Assembly: GCA_002348545.1 (NCBI GenBank) | Contig: DEBM01000023.1 | Coordinates: forward strand, 1-64,000 | Source: Balneolaceae bacterium UBA2956 | GTDB lineage: Bacteria > Bacteroidota > Rhodothermia > Balneolales > Balneolaceae | Length of the DNA: 64,000 nt | Reading direction: 5' to 3' | Shown: positions 46,301-54,706 of the stretch, in pieces | How the letters are laid out: the number at the start of each line of letters is the position of its first letter | Numbering within the stretch: the stretch's first letter is position 1 | Position numbers and translations under genes: made by a program | Notes under the pieces: model-generated | The model's input: only the letters and a program-made list of their open reading frames with translations | Told to the model about the DNA's origin: nothing | Databases searched by the model: none

Positions 46301-47708
46301 TCCCAAACCACCTCCAGATTTGGTCAAAGATGTGCAGTTTATCTCTCGAAAGGGATTACTTACCCTACTAAGTTTAGAAGATGTGTCCATAGGCTATAAA
46401 CGTCAAAAGGGTGGATCACAACCTGGTTATTCAGGCTCATCAGAGTTTTTTAAATCCTTTAATGATGCAACTACAGATGATTATTCGCCCCCATTGCCCT
46501 ATAGACTTGGATTAAAAAATAGAATACCAAAACAACAATTAATTGGAAATGAAGGCGGGGATAATAACATTCAGCTCCCAGCCAATAATACTCAGGGGGA
46601 TAATTTTTCTGCGAGTACCCGAATTAGTCCCTTTGAAAATATAACAGTGAACTTGGATTGGGATGCCACAATATCAAAGAAAAGTACCGAAACAATTACC
46701 CTAACACCTACTAACGAGATTACTTCTATCGGAACAGAGTCAGGCTCTTTTAGTTCGTCAGTTTGGGCCTTTGGTGGCGGATATAAGGATTTATTTAAAA
46801 GCCAACTTGAGACTGCGATATTGGATATTAGACCAGGTGAACGCTCTATTGTAGATTCATTGGGTAACAGCGATGGCAGAGGGGTGTTGAATCGTACTAC
46901 CCTTCAAGAAGATTATATGATTGCTTATTTAGGGGCGGGGTCTCAAGGATTCGGAGATAAAGATTTTATGGCTTTCCCTAAGCCTGGTTGGAGAGTCACT
47001 TGGAACCGTTTGGAAAAGTATATACCCTTTATTGGTAAGTATATGACCAATGCTTCATTGAATCATGCTTATCGTGGGTCTTACAAAGTAGATTGGAGTT
47101 TAAATGCTTTGGTGGGGGAGCAGTCCGGACAAAACATTGGAGAATATTCAATTATTGATGTACGTGGTAGATATGAGCCTACATCGATTCGTGCAGAACG
47201 GCGATTCTCACCATTCGTAAAACTAAATATGACTTGGGAATCGGGTCTAAAGACCGATATTGGATATGACCGAAGTACTATTTCTACTTTTGCGGTAAGC
47301 TCAAAAAGGGTAACAGAGACCTTGACACAAGGAGTAGATGCTTCAATTAATTATATATTCCGAAATGTACGTATTTCTTTCTTACCTAAGCTCCGAAATA
47401 ATATTGATATGAGTCTTCGTGGCAGCTATAAAAATGATACTGAAATATCTTATAAACTCGATACAGATTTGGATAATGCATTGCAGAATGGTATAAGCAT
47501 TGATCAAATTGGCTCTGCAGAAACGCTTAGTGCGCGAGAAACGGGGCAGCGACGAATTAATGGTAGTTTTACTCTCGGATATAAGATATCTACAACCATT
47601 TCGTCCAATTTTGAGTATACCTATTCTAGGATCGAATCCAACAATATCCCCACTCGAACGAACCATGATATTCGGTTTAATTTTAGAATAGCTATTCGTT
47701 CACGTTAG
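40374..47708 (+). CDS. sprA: Type IX secretion translocon SprA/Sov
   Basis: The 36-strand outer-membrane pore of the type IX secretion system, which exports adhesins and enzymes bearing a C-terminal sorting domain. At 2444 residues it has family length. After a signal peptide (about 1-30) come two SprA-type segments, recognisable by NIQGNIGDKLTIATDWDTER, SIEMGNVSMETGNSLVSGGK and GPLKLTSVVSQQKG, then the long barrel to the C-terminal IRFNFRIAIRS. It starts with GTG at 40374, 181 bases from the divergent lptF gene. No other T9SS gene (porK/L/M/N, porV) is obvious nearby. The presence of SprA predicts that the organism secretes T9SS cargo. Confidence 0.96.
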   Translation: MPTFHFRCILTCWAITSLIFAFSENLCLFAQERGGGQGQSIQQHQQQEASKLSQDSLSVQIIPDSLLEGVKFYRYEPKFGAAKLYVPKVGALYSSPSTIWDIGVSWDTVSIYTIHNYWYNIDLAPKMIVDFEDFILLKMEQNELSIRHQLIREVKAQQEESRGLLDFRISVPGGENSAFTTIFGTDEVSLRVNGSANMNVGASIQKLDDGTLPEDLRTRVDPTFNQNLQLNIQGNIGDKLTIATDWDTERQFDFQNRLSIVYEGYEDEIIKSIEMGNVSMETGNSLVSGGKSLFGIKAISELGPLKLTSVVSQQKGTSNSQKISGGSQEQAIDITPADYEDGRHFFLDFYNRQQFEQALSDPQNILQPYQISELYVYVRRSEQIPGESAVQAIALLDLGVNQFNDQLYGLPGDDRDRYDESTLNELRATNSNATNEDFGATAQEYVDAPFELLQEGIDYTFNRALGFISMKSYINTGDAVAVAYVYNDPEQGGAPVAVGELNASGNDRIYLKLLRPGGMTTSDKAWDLTMRNIYSLGVSGVNPEGFELEIADTRGNIPEINLPGRSSTLLQDLGLDRVNSEGATIPDNQIDFTGITLDAGTGRIMFPYLEPFGKRIDDILGSSVSDSVRQSLTFGELYELKQSDARDISKNRNYTISGNSKGGVSGSFYLGFGLIEGSVKVFANNVELTEGTDFEVDYSFGSLTIMNDRYLAPGQEIEVEYESNQFSIIGQKNFTGLRAEYRVNDDIQFGSTFFKLKEQPLSDKIRIGNEPINNIVLGLDARANFETPWLTQVIDKVPLLQTKTPSNIQFSGEFAQLRPGVAQTNAVQEAIDNNELYRDEENGLVFIDDFEGAEYTISLTNPTRWNLASAPAALPGYDPDQTYFSDPDFTTPQSSFDRKARADLRSQFSWYSIPRNISSIRNAIVTPESETILLKDVFQGRETSNRQEDVITSLDIHYNPGQRGPYNYNLDLKNVLENSPGRTWGGMTYVIPSGQEDLVQNNIEFLEFWVQAILPGGQDPTGEEAFFDGKIYLDLGIISEDIIPNVRLNTEDGLSTVLNNLQEDDAESQPRSYIPPSPPVPLGQFSNDKRALEDVGLDGAPNPGTPGAENRDEGALFGDFIEAMRAQYGEGSDKFSMIEEDPSNDDYVYYGENKVLDYKLHERFFRMLGHHDGNTPESGGSDNKTAVTLKPDTEGLVSASSIQQTNSYYQYEIDFNPADASQLNIGSAGTYIVDKIQRNPEYKTWYLVRVPLNDFKRKFGNIESFQNISYIRIWMSGYQKPFTMRFATLEFVGSQWRKVSNLSDNPANPGDFKLSTINIEENANREPFPYRQPDGAIRALNRSAQIQALENEQSLVLSVENLEAGKVQMVKRVYPGKLNLLNYSNMRMFVHGEGFDSRDDAELVVRLGTDLENNYYEYRQPVSPSQPIPFNYDPSDAGQLEVEAAEIWRYDENNMNIIISAFNVLKQLRDDAGADPTEVFEQKGLLDPEKAVDGAMVSIKGNPSLDRVTEIGLGIRNPYDPQNMNSNGSPLLNAEMWLNELRLSGFDNEKGWAANAKSSIKFADFATVNANLTRRTNGFGGLESRLGDRSVSDQTAYGISSTINLHKLIPDRFGWSFPVTISNRVNTQTPKYLPSQGDIRLTDFIDKVNADDSVPSNQKGKVINAKINNIETVNETFSFNVSNISKRNSKPKWAQLTLDNTKLSYVYNEGYSKNPQLVFQNKWDYKASIQYNLSLRRIKLLQPFKFTEGIPVLGALSELRLGYLPSSITASSTLTRRYDESRRRNLSDLEDLQALQQSHAFTQQNRFSLSYNFMPSIPITFTSSSNFDFSSLGITPANRDDVDSLSYSIKPSFDVIKGALQDSLTPRRSSYQESYSASWRPKLNAIDALNWLTYSASYGGGYQWTNSPSGSDLGANVSNSFQLDNTFKVSTSRLLEKFGWYEKVDEANKNETKVRNDAKEKRREEIESGIADSLRTPKPPPDLVKDVQFISRKGLLTLLSLEDVSIGYKRQKGGSQPGYSGSSEFFKSFNDATTDDYSPPLPYRLGLKNRIPKQQLIGNEGGDNNIQLPANNTQGDNFSASTRISPFENITVNLDWDATISKKSTETITLTPTNEITSIGTESGSFSSSVWAFGGGYKDLFKSQLETAILDIRPGERSIVDSLGNSDGRGVLNRTTLQEDYMIAYLGAGSQGFGDKDFMAFPKPGWRVTWNRLEKYIPFIGKYMTNASLNHAYRGSYKVDWSLNALVGEQSGQNIGEYSIIDVRGRYEPTSIRAERRFSPFVKLNMTWESGLKTDIGYDRSTISTFAVSSKRVTETLTQGVDASINYIFRNVRISFLPKLRNNIDMSLRGSYKNDTEISYKLDTDLDNALQNGISIDQIGSAETLSARETGQRRINGSFTLGYKISTTISSNFEYTYSRIESNNIPTRTNHDIRFNFRIAIRSR

Positions 47709-47806
47709 CGATACGTTCTTTAGTAGTTCTAAGTTCAAATATGCCATAAATGAGTCAAAATTGAGCCTCAAATAAACCAAGAGCGAAAATTAGATAAACT
47801 AACAAC

Positions 47807-49411
47807 CTATGATCGCTTTCTTGTGATCCAACCATATCCCACGCTCAAAAAAACAAGGAAAAAGCACAACATAGATAGCCAATCCCCCCAGCGAGTATAA
47901 AAACTAAGGTCGTTTCGCAAAGGTACATCGGCGCTAAAGGAGGTACGCGTCCAATACTTGGTTTTTTGATTTACACTCCCATCGGGACTAATTATTCCTG
48001 ATATTCCATTGTTAGCACTTCGAACCACCCAACGACGAAATTCAATTGCTCGAAGCCGGGCGTAGGCAAAATGTTGTATGTGCCCGCTTGAATTACCCCA
48101 CCATCCATCGTTGGTAATGATGGTTAATATTTGAGCCCCTTCCCGTACGAACGCTTGATTCCATGATGGGAATACCGAATCATAGCATACTAGACCAGGA
48201 CTAATAAAGCCAGATGGACTCTTTATCATCGAGGTTTCATTTCCTAGGCCAAAGCCTGCATGTTTACCCCAGTCAACCCACTCAAATAAATCTATTTTAT
48301 TTAAAAACTCTACAAAAGGAAATCGTTCTACAAATGGCACTAATTGAGCCTTATCGTAACGAGACAAGCGACCATTTGAGTCTGCAAAAAGAGTAGAATT
48401 GAAGACATTATAATGTAAACCATTTACGTTAGAACGGTAAAGATTTGGGGTTTGATCGGGGTAGATGGTATAGAGTCCAGTCCCAATAATAAAGTTTGTT
48501 TGCCATACTCTTGCAGAATCTGCAATTCGTCTGGCATGCCAAGAATCCATTTGAATTGGTTTGTCAATAGCATTTTCTGGCCAAACGATTAGCTCCGTTC
48601 CAGACTTTTTCTGTACCAGAGTTAAACTGAATAGACTATCTAATACTTCCTCTATTCCACGCATTCCACCATAATCTTGGTAAGAATCATAATTAGGCTG
48701 GACGACTACAACTTCAATTTGATTACCGTTCAACTTTTGTAGTTCTTTAGACATAAATCCAAACGAAATCATCGATATAAGCGGTGGTAAGACAATACTA
48801 ATGATTAATATAGTAGTCTTAACACCTTTTTTTTTAGGTAACTGTAGCCAATGTGCGCATAAAAAACTTCCAAATACTACCCAAAAACTAATACCCAAAT
48901 GACCTGTGACTGAGATGTATTGGATTACCGATATATGGTTTGCCCAAGCATTACCCACACTCAGCCATGGCCATGCCAAATCCCAATGATGGTGAAGATA
49001 TTCATACAAAATCCAAGTCGCTGCTTGAAAAAGTGCTGCCCAAACAAAAAGCCGATAGCGATGATGAATAAACCGAATTACCATCATAGGTAATAACATC
49101 ACCGCACTATTTGCTATAATAGCCGCAATACCTGCTGGAATGCTCGCCATTATAAGCCAGTAAGTAGTACCTAGGTTCCATACAAAGAATGCTGGGTAGC
49201 TTAAGATAGCAAGGTGCCGATAACTTCGACTTAAACGCACTAGTTGATAAAGACCAATAAACCCAAAAAAGCTTAAAAATGAGGCATTTATAGGTGGAAA
49301 ACTTAGGCCTAAAAATAAACCTATTCCAATCGATAGTATCAATGGATTATGTCCCAGGCTAAACAAAGTAGGGAAAGAACTGGCTAAATATGGTGATAGA
49401 GTCTCTTTCAT
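47807..49411 (-). CDS. lnt: Apolipoprotein N-acyltransferase
   Basis: Adds the third acyl chain to lipoproteins at the inner membrane. The N-terminal region (1-220) is a multi-helix membrane domain; the C-terminal nitrilase domain shows the Glu (ELIVWPENAID), Lys (RYDKAQLVPFVERFPF) and Cys (GLVCYDSVFPS) of the catalytic triad, plus ITNDGWWGNSSGHIQHFAYARLRAIE, a hallmark of Lnt. At 534 residues it is a full-length enzyme. Its ATG overlaps the rsmI stop by four bases. Several predicted lipoproteins in this window would be its clients. Confidence 0.95.
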   Translation of the reverse strand: MKETLSPYLASSFPTLFSLGHNPLILSIGIGLFLGLSFPPINASFLSFFGFIGLYQLVRLSRSYRHLAILSYPAFFVWNLGTTYWLIMASIPAGIAAIIANSAVMLLPMMVIRFIHHRYRLFVWAALFQAATWILYEYLHHHWDLAWPWLSVGNAWANHISVIQYISVTGHLGISFWVVFGSFLCAHWLQLPKKKGVKTTILIISIVLPPLISMISFGFMSKELQKLNGNQIEVVVVQPNYDSYQDYGGMRGIEEVLDSLFSLTLVQKKSGTELIVWPENAIDKPIQMDSWHARRIADSARVWQTNFIIGTGLYTIYPDQTPNLYRSNVNGLHYNVFNSTLFADSNGRLSRYDKAQLVPFVERFPFVEFLNKIDLFEWVDWGKHAGFGLGNETSMIKSPSGFISPGLVCYDSVFPSWNQAFVREGAQILTIITNDGWWGNSSGHIQHFAYARLRAIEFRRWVVRSANNGISGIISPDGSVNQKTKYWTRTSFSADVPLRNDLSFYTRWGDWLSMLCFFLVFLSVGYGWITRKRS

Positions 49412-50109
49412 AAAGCTTTAGTTTGATTTTCCTGATAGTTTGGCGGGGCTATAATCACGCATATTTCCCCTTTTATTTTAGCGCGATTCTCAAATATAGG
49501 AACTACTTCAGATAGTTTTCCTCGTACAACTTCTTCGAAAACTTTGGTTAGTTCTCGGCAAATGGCTACATATCGGTCTTCTCCAAGGTAAGTTTTGGCC
49601 TCGGTAAGAAATTTTAGGATTCGATAGGGACTCTCATATACGACTAAGGTACAGGGCATATTAGCAAGAAAATCCCATTGCTTACGACGACCTTTTTTAT
49701 GGGGCAGAAAACCCTGGAAATAGAATGAATCGCTAGGTAAACCGCTTGAAATCAATGCGGTTGTTACCGCGTCTGCTCCTGGAATAACGCTAACGTTATG
49801 ACCCGAATTGTGAGCAGCGCGAACGGCTAGAAATCCAGGATCTGAAATCCCTGGCATACCTGCATCAGTAATTAGAGCAAGGTCTTGTCCAGCGTCTAGA
49901 TGTCGAATGAATTGTTCAACTTTATAGTGTTCATTGTGCTGATGAAGTGAGCGAGTTGGAGTAGAAATTCCGTAATACTGGAGAAATTTCGATGAGGTTC
50001 GAGTATCCTCACAAGCGATTAAAGAAACCGTATTTAATACCTCTAAGCCTCTTTCAGATATATCTTTTAGATTTCCAATGGGTGTTGCAACGATGTATAA
50101 AGTGGACAA
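49408..50109 (-). CDS. rsmI: 16S rRNA 2'-O-methyltransferase (C1402), RsmI
   Basis: Methylates the ribose of 16S rRNA C1402 with SAM. The 233 residues carry the tetrapyrrole-methylase fold motifs: LYIVATPIGNLKDIS, ACEDTRTSSKFLQYYGI, LITDAGMPGISDPG, PGADAVTTALISSGLPSD, FQGFLPHKKGRR and YESPYRI. The C-terminal domain of longer RsmI proteins is missing, as in many Bacteroidota. Translation begins with TTG at 50109 (STLYIVATPIG follows directly). It is coupled to lnt by a four-base overlap. Confidence 0.95.
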   Translation of the reverse strand: MSTLYIVATPIGNLKDISERGLEVLNTVSLIACEDTRTSSKFLQYYGISTPTRSLHQHNEHYKVEQFIRHLDAGQDLALITDAGMPGISDPGFLAVRAAHNSGHNVSVIPGADAVTTALISSGLPSDSFYFQGFLPHKKGRRKQWDFLANMPCTLVVYESPYRILKFLTEAKTYLGEDRYVAICRELTKVFEEVVRGKLSEVVPIFENRAKIKGEICVIIAPPNYQENQTKAL

Positions 50110-50244
50110 AATATGTCAGGATAGTACTCGAATAGCACCATCTAATACAAATTTTGGGTGATTCGAGTGGTTAATTGTAAAAAGAAACACTGTAATTGCA
50201 TTAAAATTACGTATTTTACTATTCAACTAAATTACATTTTCGTC

Positions 50245-50622
50245 ATGTTTAAGCCAAAAGGTCTGAACCACATAACCATCAGAGTGAACCGCATAGAAGA
50301 TTCCAAGTATTTCTATGGTGAAGTTCTTGGTCTTGAACTCATTAAAACGATGGGACAGAGCATGGCAGTTTATGATGTGGGTAATGGGGATACCCTAGTC
50401 ATCGTTGAGGCTGAAACTAGCTATGATCCTACTTCTCGTGACTTTCGTGTTGATCATTTCGGGTTTTATGTAGATGACTCCAAACAAGTCGATGAATTAG
50501 CCGAGTACTTTAGAAAATATGAGGTTGCTATAGTCAGTGGTCCTGCTAATCGTAAAAAGGGACGTTTTTTGTTTGTCACCGATCCGGATGGTAATATGAT
50601 TGAATTTTTTTATGAGGAGTAG
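50245..50622 (+). CDS. VOC-family (glyoxalase/dioxygenase superfamily) protein
   Basis: A 125-residue single-domain VOC protein. It begins KGLNHITIRVNRIEDSKYFYGEVLGLEL and closes VTDPDGNMIEFFYEE, with the expected metal ligands His (N-terminal), His (DHFGFYVDD) and Glu (IEFF). An upstream TTG at 50158 would add 29 residues that match nothing, so I use the ATG at 50245. It is 13 bases before the ATP-grasp gene and could be the first gene of the run that ends with ispG. Likely roles are a glyoxalase-like lyase, epimerase or resistance protein; the substrate cannot be read from sequence. Confidence 0.88.
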   Translation: MFKPKGLNHITIRVNRIEDSKYFYGEVLGLELIKTMGQSMAVYDVGNGDTLVIVEAETSYDPTSRDFRVDHFGFYVDDSKQVDELAEYFRKYEVAIVSGPANRKKGRFLFVTDPDGNMIEFFYEE

Positions 50623-50635
50623 TTGTAACTGAATA

Positions 50636-51556
50636 ATGAGCAGGCTTATTTATTTTGTTACTGAGGATCGTTACGTAAAGCCGATTCCTGGCAACAGCTA
50701 CATAGAAAATATTTTTTTGGAAGACGAGCTTTTGGGGAATGCTCTTGCCGGTTTAGGCTATAAGTATAAGCGGGTTAGTTGGAGGGACAGTTCCATTGAT
50801 TGGGAGAATGTAGAGTGTGTTTTAATTAGAACAACTTGGGATTATTTTGATTATTTAGATGAGTTTAATCAGTGGTTGCAACGGCTCCCTTCAAAGGCAT
50901 GTTTGAATCCAAAGGAGTTAATAAGCTGGAATATTGATAAACATTATTTGTTGGATCTAGCCCAAAAAGGCGTTCGGATTATTCCTTCAACCATTATTCC
51001 AAAGCAGCATCCGAATACCTTAAGCCAATGGGCAATTGATCTGAAATATGAACACATAATTGTAAAACCTACCATTGCTGGCGCTGCTCGTTTAACCTAC
51101 CGATTACAAGCAAAACAAATAGAAGCATTTGATCTAGAGTTTGCCAAATTGAACGCCCAAGAAGATTTTATTCTTCAACCTTTTTTGCCAAGTGTGACTA
51201 ATTTTGGAGAACTATCACTTATGGTTTTGGGTGGAAAGTGTACTCATGCGGTCCAAAAAAGGGTAAAAGAAGGAGATTTCCGAGTTCAGGATGACTTTGG
51301 AGGAACGGTTCACCATTTTACACTCACAGCAGATCTTATTGAATTTGCTGAAATGGTTATAAAACTTATCCAACCTCAGCCTTTGTATGGCAGGGTGGAC
51401 ATTTTGCGAAACGATACCGATCAATGGATGGTTTCTGAATTAGAATTAATTGAACCTGAATTATGGTTTCGTACTGCACCTAATAAGGTAAAATACTTAG
51501 CAATGGCTATTCATACTCATATTCAAGATCATCATGAGAATCACTCGAGCCCGTAG
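50636..51556 (+). CDS. ATP-grasp ligase-like protein, uncharacterised
   Basis: A 306-residue cytoplasmic protein of the RimK/glutathione-synthetase-like ATP-grasp group. Signs are the N-terminal LIRTTWDYFDYLDEF motif (common in a family that includes the D-cycloserine enzyme DcsG), the nucleotide-binding lysine in HIIVKPTIAGAARLTYRL, the glycine/Gln segment DFILQPFLPSV, and the metal-binding acidic end YGRVDILRN and VSELELIEPELWF. Members join a carboxylate to an amine or other nucleophile using ATP. Its end overlaps the following oxidoreductase start by 23 bases, so the two are probably made together. Substrate unknown. Confidence 0.8.
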   Translation: MSRLIYFVTEDRYVKPIPGNSYIENIFLEDELLGNALAGLGYKYKRVSWRDSSIDWENVECVLIRTTWDYFDYLDEFNQWLQRLPSKACLNPKELISWNIDKHYLLDLAQKGVRIIPSTIIPKQHPNTLSQWAIDLKYEHIIVKPTIAGAARLTYRLQAKQIEAFDLEFAKLNAQEDFILQPFLPSVTNFGELSLMVLGGKCTHAVQKRVKEGDFRVQDDFGGTVHHFTLTADLIEFAEMVIKLIQPQPLYGRVDILRNDTDQWMVSELELIEPELWFRTAPNKVKYLAMAIHTHIQDHHENHSSP

Positions 51557-53057
51557 TAGCAAAGGTCTTTCTAAGCAATGGGACGTGGTGGTTATAGGTT
51601 CGGGGATGGGAGGATTATCAGCAGCTAGTCTGCTTAGTACAGATGGGAAAAAAGTACTAGTCCTTGAAGCAGGATTACATCCTGGCGGGTGTAGTTCCTC
51701 GTATACTAGAAAAGGCTATGTTTTTGAATCTGGTGCAACTACTCTAATTGGATTTGATAACGGCCAGCCTATGAAATTCTTGGAAGATTACACTGGTATG
51801 CACATTCCAAGAAAAGAACTAAATCCATCTATGTCGGTTTGGTTGGAAGATAAAAAACATATCATCCGAATGAAGGATAAGCGCGATTGGATAGACCATT
51901 GTATGAGTCACTTTGGTCAAGACAAAGCACAGCAAAAGTTTTGGGATAAGGCAATGTATGTTGCCGATAGAGTTTGGAATATTTCGTTAAAAAACACCTT
52001 TTTTCCACCTAGCAAGCCCGTAGATCTTTTACGATTAGCTATCAGTAATTCTCTAAAAGACTTTATTATTTTACCGTATATGAAGCGATCTGTAACGCAA
52101 GTAGCTGAATCATGTGGAATTAGCAATGATCAATTTCTTCGCTTTTTGGATGAACAATTGATAATCACAGCTCAAGCGAGGGCCAGTCAAACCCCATTTA
52201 TATTTGGTGCCCCGGCCATTTGTTATCCGAATTCTAGTAATTTTTATGTACCTGGTGGTTTAATCGAAATGGTATATACATGTCTAGATCATCTAGAATC
52301 TAGCCACGGTCAGTGGCTAAATAAACAGAAGGTTGTACAAGTTGACCAGGTTAAAGAGGGATATCGAATTGCCACCGACAAGGGATTGGAGGTACAGGCG
52401 CCTATTTTGATCTCAAACATACCACTTTGGAATATGCCAGATGTGACTACTGGTGTAATGCAAGACTATTTTAACAAAGAATCTGCCAAGTATTCCGATG
52501 CATGGGGAGCTTTTACCATTGGCATGGTTTTGAGTGATACTTTGGCTGATGAATTATCCCTGCATCATCAGTTTCATCTACCTGCAAGGCATCCTTATTC
52601 TGAGTGGATTGCTCAATCTTTTTTTGTATCAATATCTATGCGTGGGGATACCCTGCGTGCGCCTATAGGCAATCGGGTACTTAATATTAGTACGCATTGT
52701 TTACCAGAAAAGTGGCTGGCATTAGACCAAGATTCCCATGACAAAAAGAAGGTAGAAGTGCAGCAGTATTTGCTTGATCAGGTCCAAAAACGCCTTCCTG
52801 GAGCAAGTATGGCTGAATGTCTTCAGCTAGACGCTGCTACTCCTAGAACATGGGAAAAGTGGGTATATCGAAAAAAAGGACGAGTAGGAGGTATACCTCA
52901 ATCAATGAGGCGGGCTGTTTGGGATTGGACTCCGCCCGTTACCCCTTTCAAAGGAATGTATTTGGTTGGAGACACAACCTATCCTGGACAGGGAATTCCT
53001 GGGGTAACTTTAAGTGGTATTAACGTATATTATCGTATAGTAAATGACTTCAAATAA
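51534..53057 (+). CDS. FAD-dependent phytoene desaturase/carotenoid isomerase-like oxidoreductase
   Basis: A 507-residue flavoprotein. The Rossmann FAD motif is VVVIGSGMGGLSAASLL with a VLVLEAGLHPGGCSSSY continuation, and the C-terminal FAD motif is GMYLVGDTTYPGQGIPGVTLSG, both typical of the CrtI/CRTISO/retinol saturase group. The substrate region in between does not identify a carotenoid step. The ATG lies within the end of the ATP-grasp gene. ispG, which makes an isoprenoid precursor, is four genes downstream on the same strand and could fit a polyene or carotenoid role, but no crtB or crtY is visible. Other lipid-like substrates are possible. Confidence 0.82.
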   Translation: MRITRARSSKGLSKQWDVVVIGSGMGGLSAASLLSTDGKKVLVLEAGLHPGGCSSSYTRKGYVFESGATTLIGFDNGQPMKFLEDYTGMHIPRKELNPSMSVWLEDKKHIIRMKDKRDWIDHCMSHFGQDKAQQKFWDKAMYVADRVWNISLKNTFFPPSKPVDLLRLAISNSLKDFIILPYMKRSVTQVAESCGISNDQFLRFLDEQLIITAQARASQTPFIFGAPAICYPNSSNFYVPGGLIEMVYTCLDHLESSHGQWLNKQKVVQVDQVKEGYRIATDKGLEVQAPILISNIPLWNMPDVTTGVMQDYFNKESAKYSDAWGAFTIGMVLSDTLADELSLHHQFHLPARHPYSEWIAQSFFVSISMRGDTLRAPIGNRVLNISTHCLPEKWLALDQDSHDKKKVEVQQYLLDQVQKRLPGASMAECLQLDAATPRTWEKWVYRKKGRVGGIPQSMRRAVWDWTPPVTPFKGMYLVGDTTYPGQGIPGVTLSGINVYYRIVNDFK

Positions 53058-53069
53058 AGGAATTTAATT

Positions 53070-53696
53070 TTGGACCAATTTCAACCAAACACCCGTTTTT
53101 CAATATTTCCACCAGCAATTAAGTATCTGCTTATTGCCAATGCAATCGTTTTTTTAATTACCAAGAGTATATTCACAGGTGCCTGGACGCCTTTAGGTGC
53201 CGTATTAGCTCAAAATTTTGCGCTTTGGGCGATAGGAAATGGTTTTATGCCTTGGCAGCTATTTAGCTACATGTTTTTACACGCCGATATGGGGCATTTA
53301 TTCTTTAATCTATTAGCTTTGTGGATTTTTGGTCAGTCTATAGAGCATCTATGGGGTACACGGCGATTTATCACTTATTATATGCTTACTGGTATGGGGG
53401 CCGCTATTATCCATATGCTAGTAAGTGGCTATTTCACCTACACTATCGGAGCCTCAGGCGCCGTTTTCGGAATTTTATTAGCCTTTGGGATGATGTTTCC
53501 CAATCAGTATATCATCTTATTGTTTCCTCCCATACCTATAAAAGCGAAGTATTTTGTTGGAATTTATGGGGGTATAGAACTGTTATCCGGTTTAACAAGA
53601 CCTGATAGCGGTGTCGCTCATTTCGCTCACTTAGGTGGTTTATTCGTTGGATTTGTACTCATAAAATATTGGAAAATTAAGCGACCTGCATTGTAA
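53070..53696 (+). CDS. Rhomboid intramembrane serine protease
   Basis: Cuts membrane-anchored proteins within the bilayer. The 208 residues hold six membrane helices. The loop-1 motif is FSYMFLHADMGHLFFNLLALWIFG. The nucleophile is Ser129 in GASGAVFG, and the catalytic His is His187 in AHLGGLFVG. Translation starts with TTG at 53070, 12 bases after the preceding stop. A second rhomboid gene follows at once. Loop and tail sequences differ clearly, so this is an old duplication or independent acquisition, not a recent repeat. Confidence 0.92.
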   Translation: MDQFQPNTRFSIFPPAIKYLLIANAIVFLITKSIFTGAWTPLGAVLAQNFALWAIGNGFMPWQLFSYMFLHADMGHLFFNLLALWIFGQSIEHLWGTRRFITYYMLTGMGAAIIHMLVSGYFTYTIGASGAVFGILLAFGMMFPNQYIILLFPPIPIKAKYFVGIYGGIELLSGLTRPDSGVAHFAHLGGLFVGFVLIKYWKIKRPAL

Positions 53697-53727
53697 AATT
53701 AGCTTTCATAAACATTACTTTCTAACC

Positions 53728-54705
53728 ATGGCATACGATTCTTTTGGTTCATCAGTAAAAAGAGGATTTTTGGCTATGCCTGTAGCCATAAGAGCCATTA
53801 TTGGGATTAATACCGCTGTATTCTTCGCCCAAACACTTAGCTCTTTTTTTGGTATTTCACTGATTCAGTGGTTTGCTTTTGTTCCTGATCCTATTATGGC
53901 GGTTACTCAACCATGGAGGTTGTTTACCTACATGTTTACTCACTCGCTGTTAAATCCATTTCATTTCATTTTCAACATGCTCTGGCTGTGGTGGATGGGA
54001 CGACCGGTGGAAGAAACTATTGGTGCTCACAGTTTTCTAAGTATTTATTTTGGTGCCGGGTTGATTGGCGCCCTTATCGACGTGATTGTTAGCCTTTTAG
54101 CAGTGCCTAATCCAGTAATCGGTGCCTCAGGTGCTGTATATGGAGTAATGGTGGCTTTTGCTATGCTTTATCCCCGAACGCCAATAATGTTGTTATTACT
54201 ACCACCCCTAGAGGCCAGATATGTGGTGACTGGTATTATTGCACTTGACGTTTTATTATTAAACTCGGGAGGTAATGTAGCACGATTCGTTCATTTAGGT
54301 GGCGCTTTAGGAGGTTATGGGTTAATGAAATTCCGCCAAAAAGGGGGAGATTTGAGTATAGTTCCTCGATATTTCGACTATCTTTATTCCACGTATCTCT
54401 CCAAGATACTTTTACCTTTGTTTGCATTGTTCAATGGAAGTGGAAATACAAAAAAAACTGGAAGCGTCAAATCTTCTATGTATTCTTGGAGGTCCAATCA
54501 AACTCAACCTAACAGAAAACGGGCTGGAACACGTCGAGGTACTGCCTCTAATACAGCTGGTGTTAGTGAAGCAGAAATTTTAGAAGAAGTAGAACAGAGT
54601 GAATTAGATACTATTTTGGATAAGATATCTAAAAGCGGCTATAACGCACTTAGTAAGGAAGAAAAAAAGACCTTATTTGAATTGAGTAAGCGAAAAGAAT
54701 CATAA
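53728..54705 (+). CDS. Rhomboid intramembrane serine protease with cytoplasmic tail domain
   Basis: A second rhomboid, 325 residues. The catalytic pair is Ser134 (GASGAVYG) and His189 (VHLGGALGGYG); the loop motif is FTYMFTHSLLNPFHFIFNML. After the sixth helix (to about residue 205) a basic linker (KRAGTRRG) leads to a conserved-looking C-terminal helix pair, LDTILDKISKSGYNALSKEE, which I believe corresponds to the small DUF6576 found on Bacteroidota rhomboids. That tail may hold substrates or regulate the protease. It ends one base before ispG. Confidence 0.92.
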   Translation: MAYDSFGSSVKRGFLAMPVAIRAIIGINTAVFFAQTLSSFFGISLIQWFAFVPDPIMAVTQPWRLFTYMFTHSLLNPFHFIFNMLWLWWMGRPVEETIGAHSFLSIYFGAGLIGALIDVIVSLLAVPNPVIGASGAVYGVMVAFAMLYPRTPIMLLLLPPLEARYVVTGIIALDVLLLNSGGNVARFVHLGGALGGYGLMKFRQKGGDLSIVPRYFDYLYSTYLSKILLPLFALFNGSGNTKKTGSVKSSMYSWRSNQTQPNRKRAGTRRGTASNTAGVSEAEILEEVEQSELDTILDKISKSGYNALSKEEKKTLFELSKRKES

Positions 54706-54706
54706 T

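Noticed and set aside
53070..54705. The two rhomboid genes as a recent tandem duplication
   Set aside because: They share family motifs, but loops, tails and nucleotide sequence differ throughout, so recent duplication is not supported.
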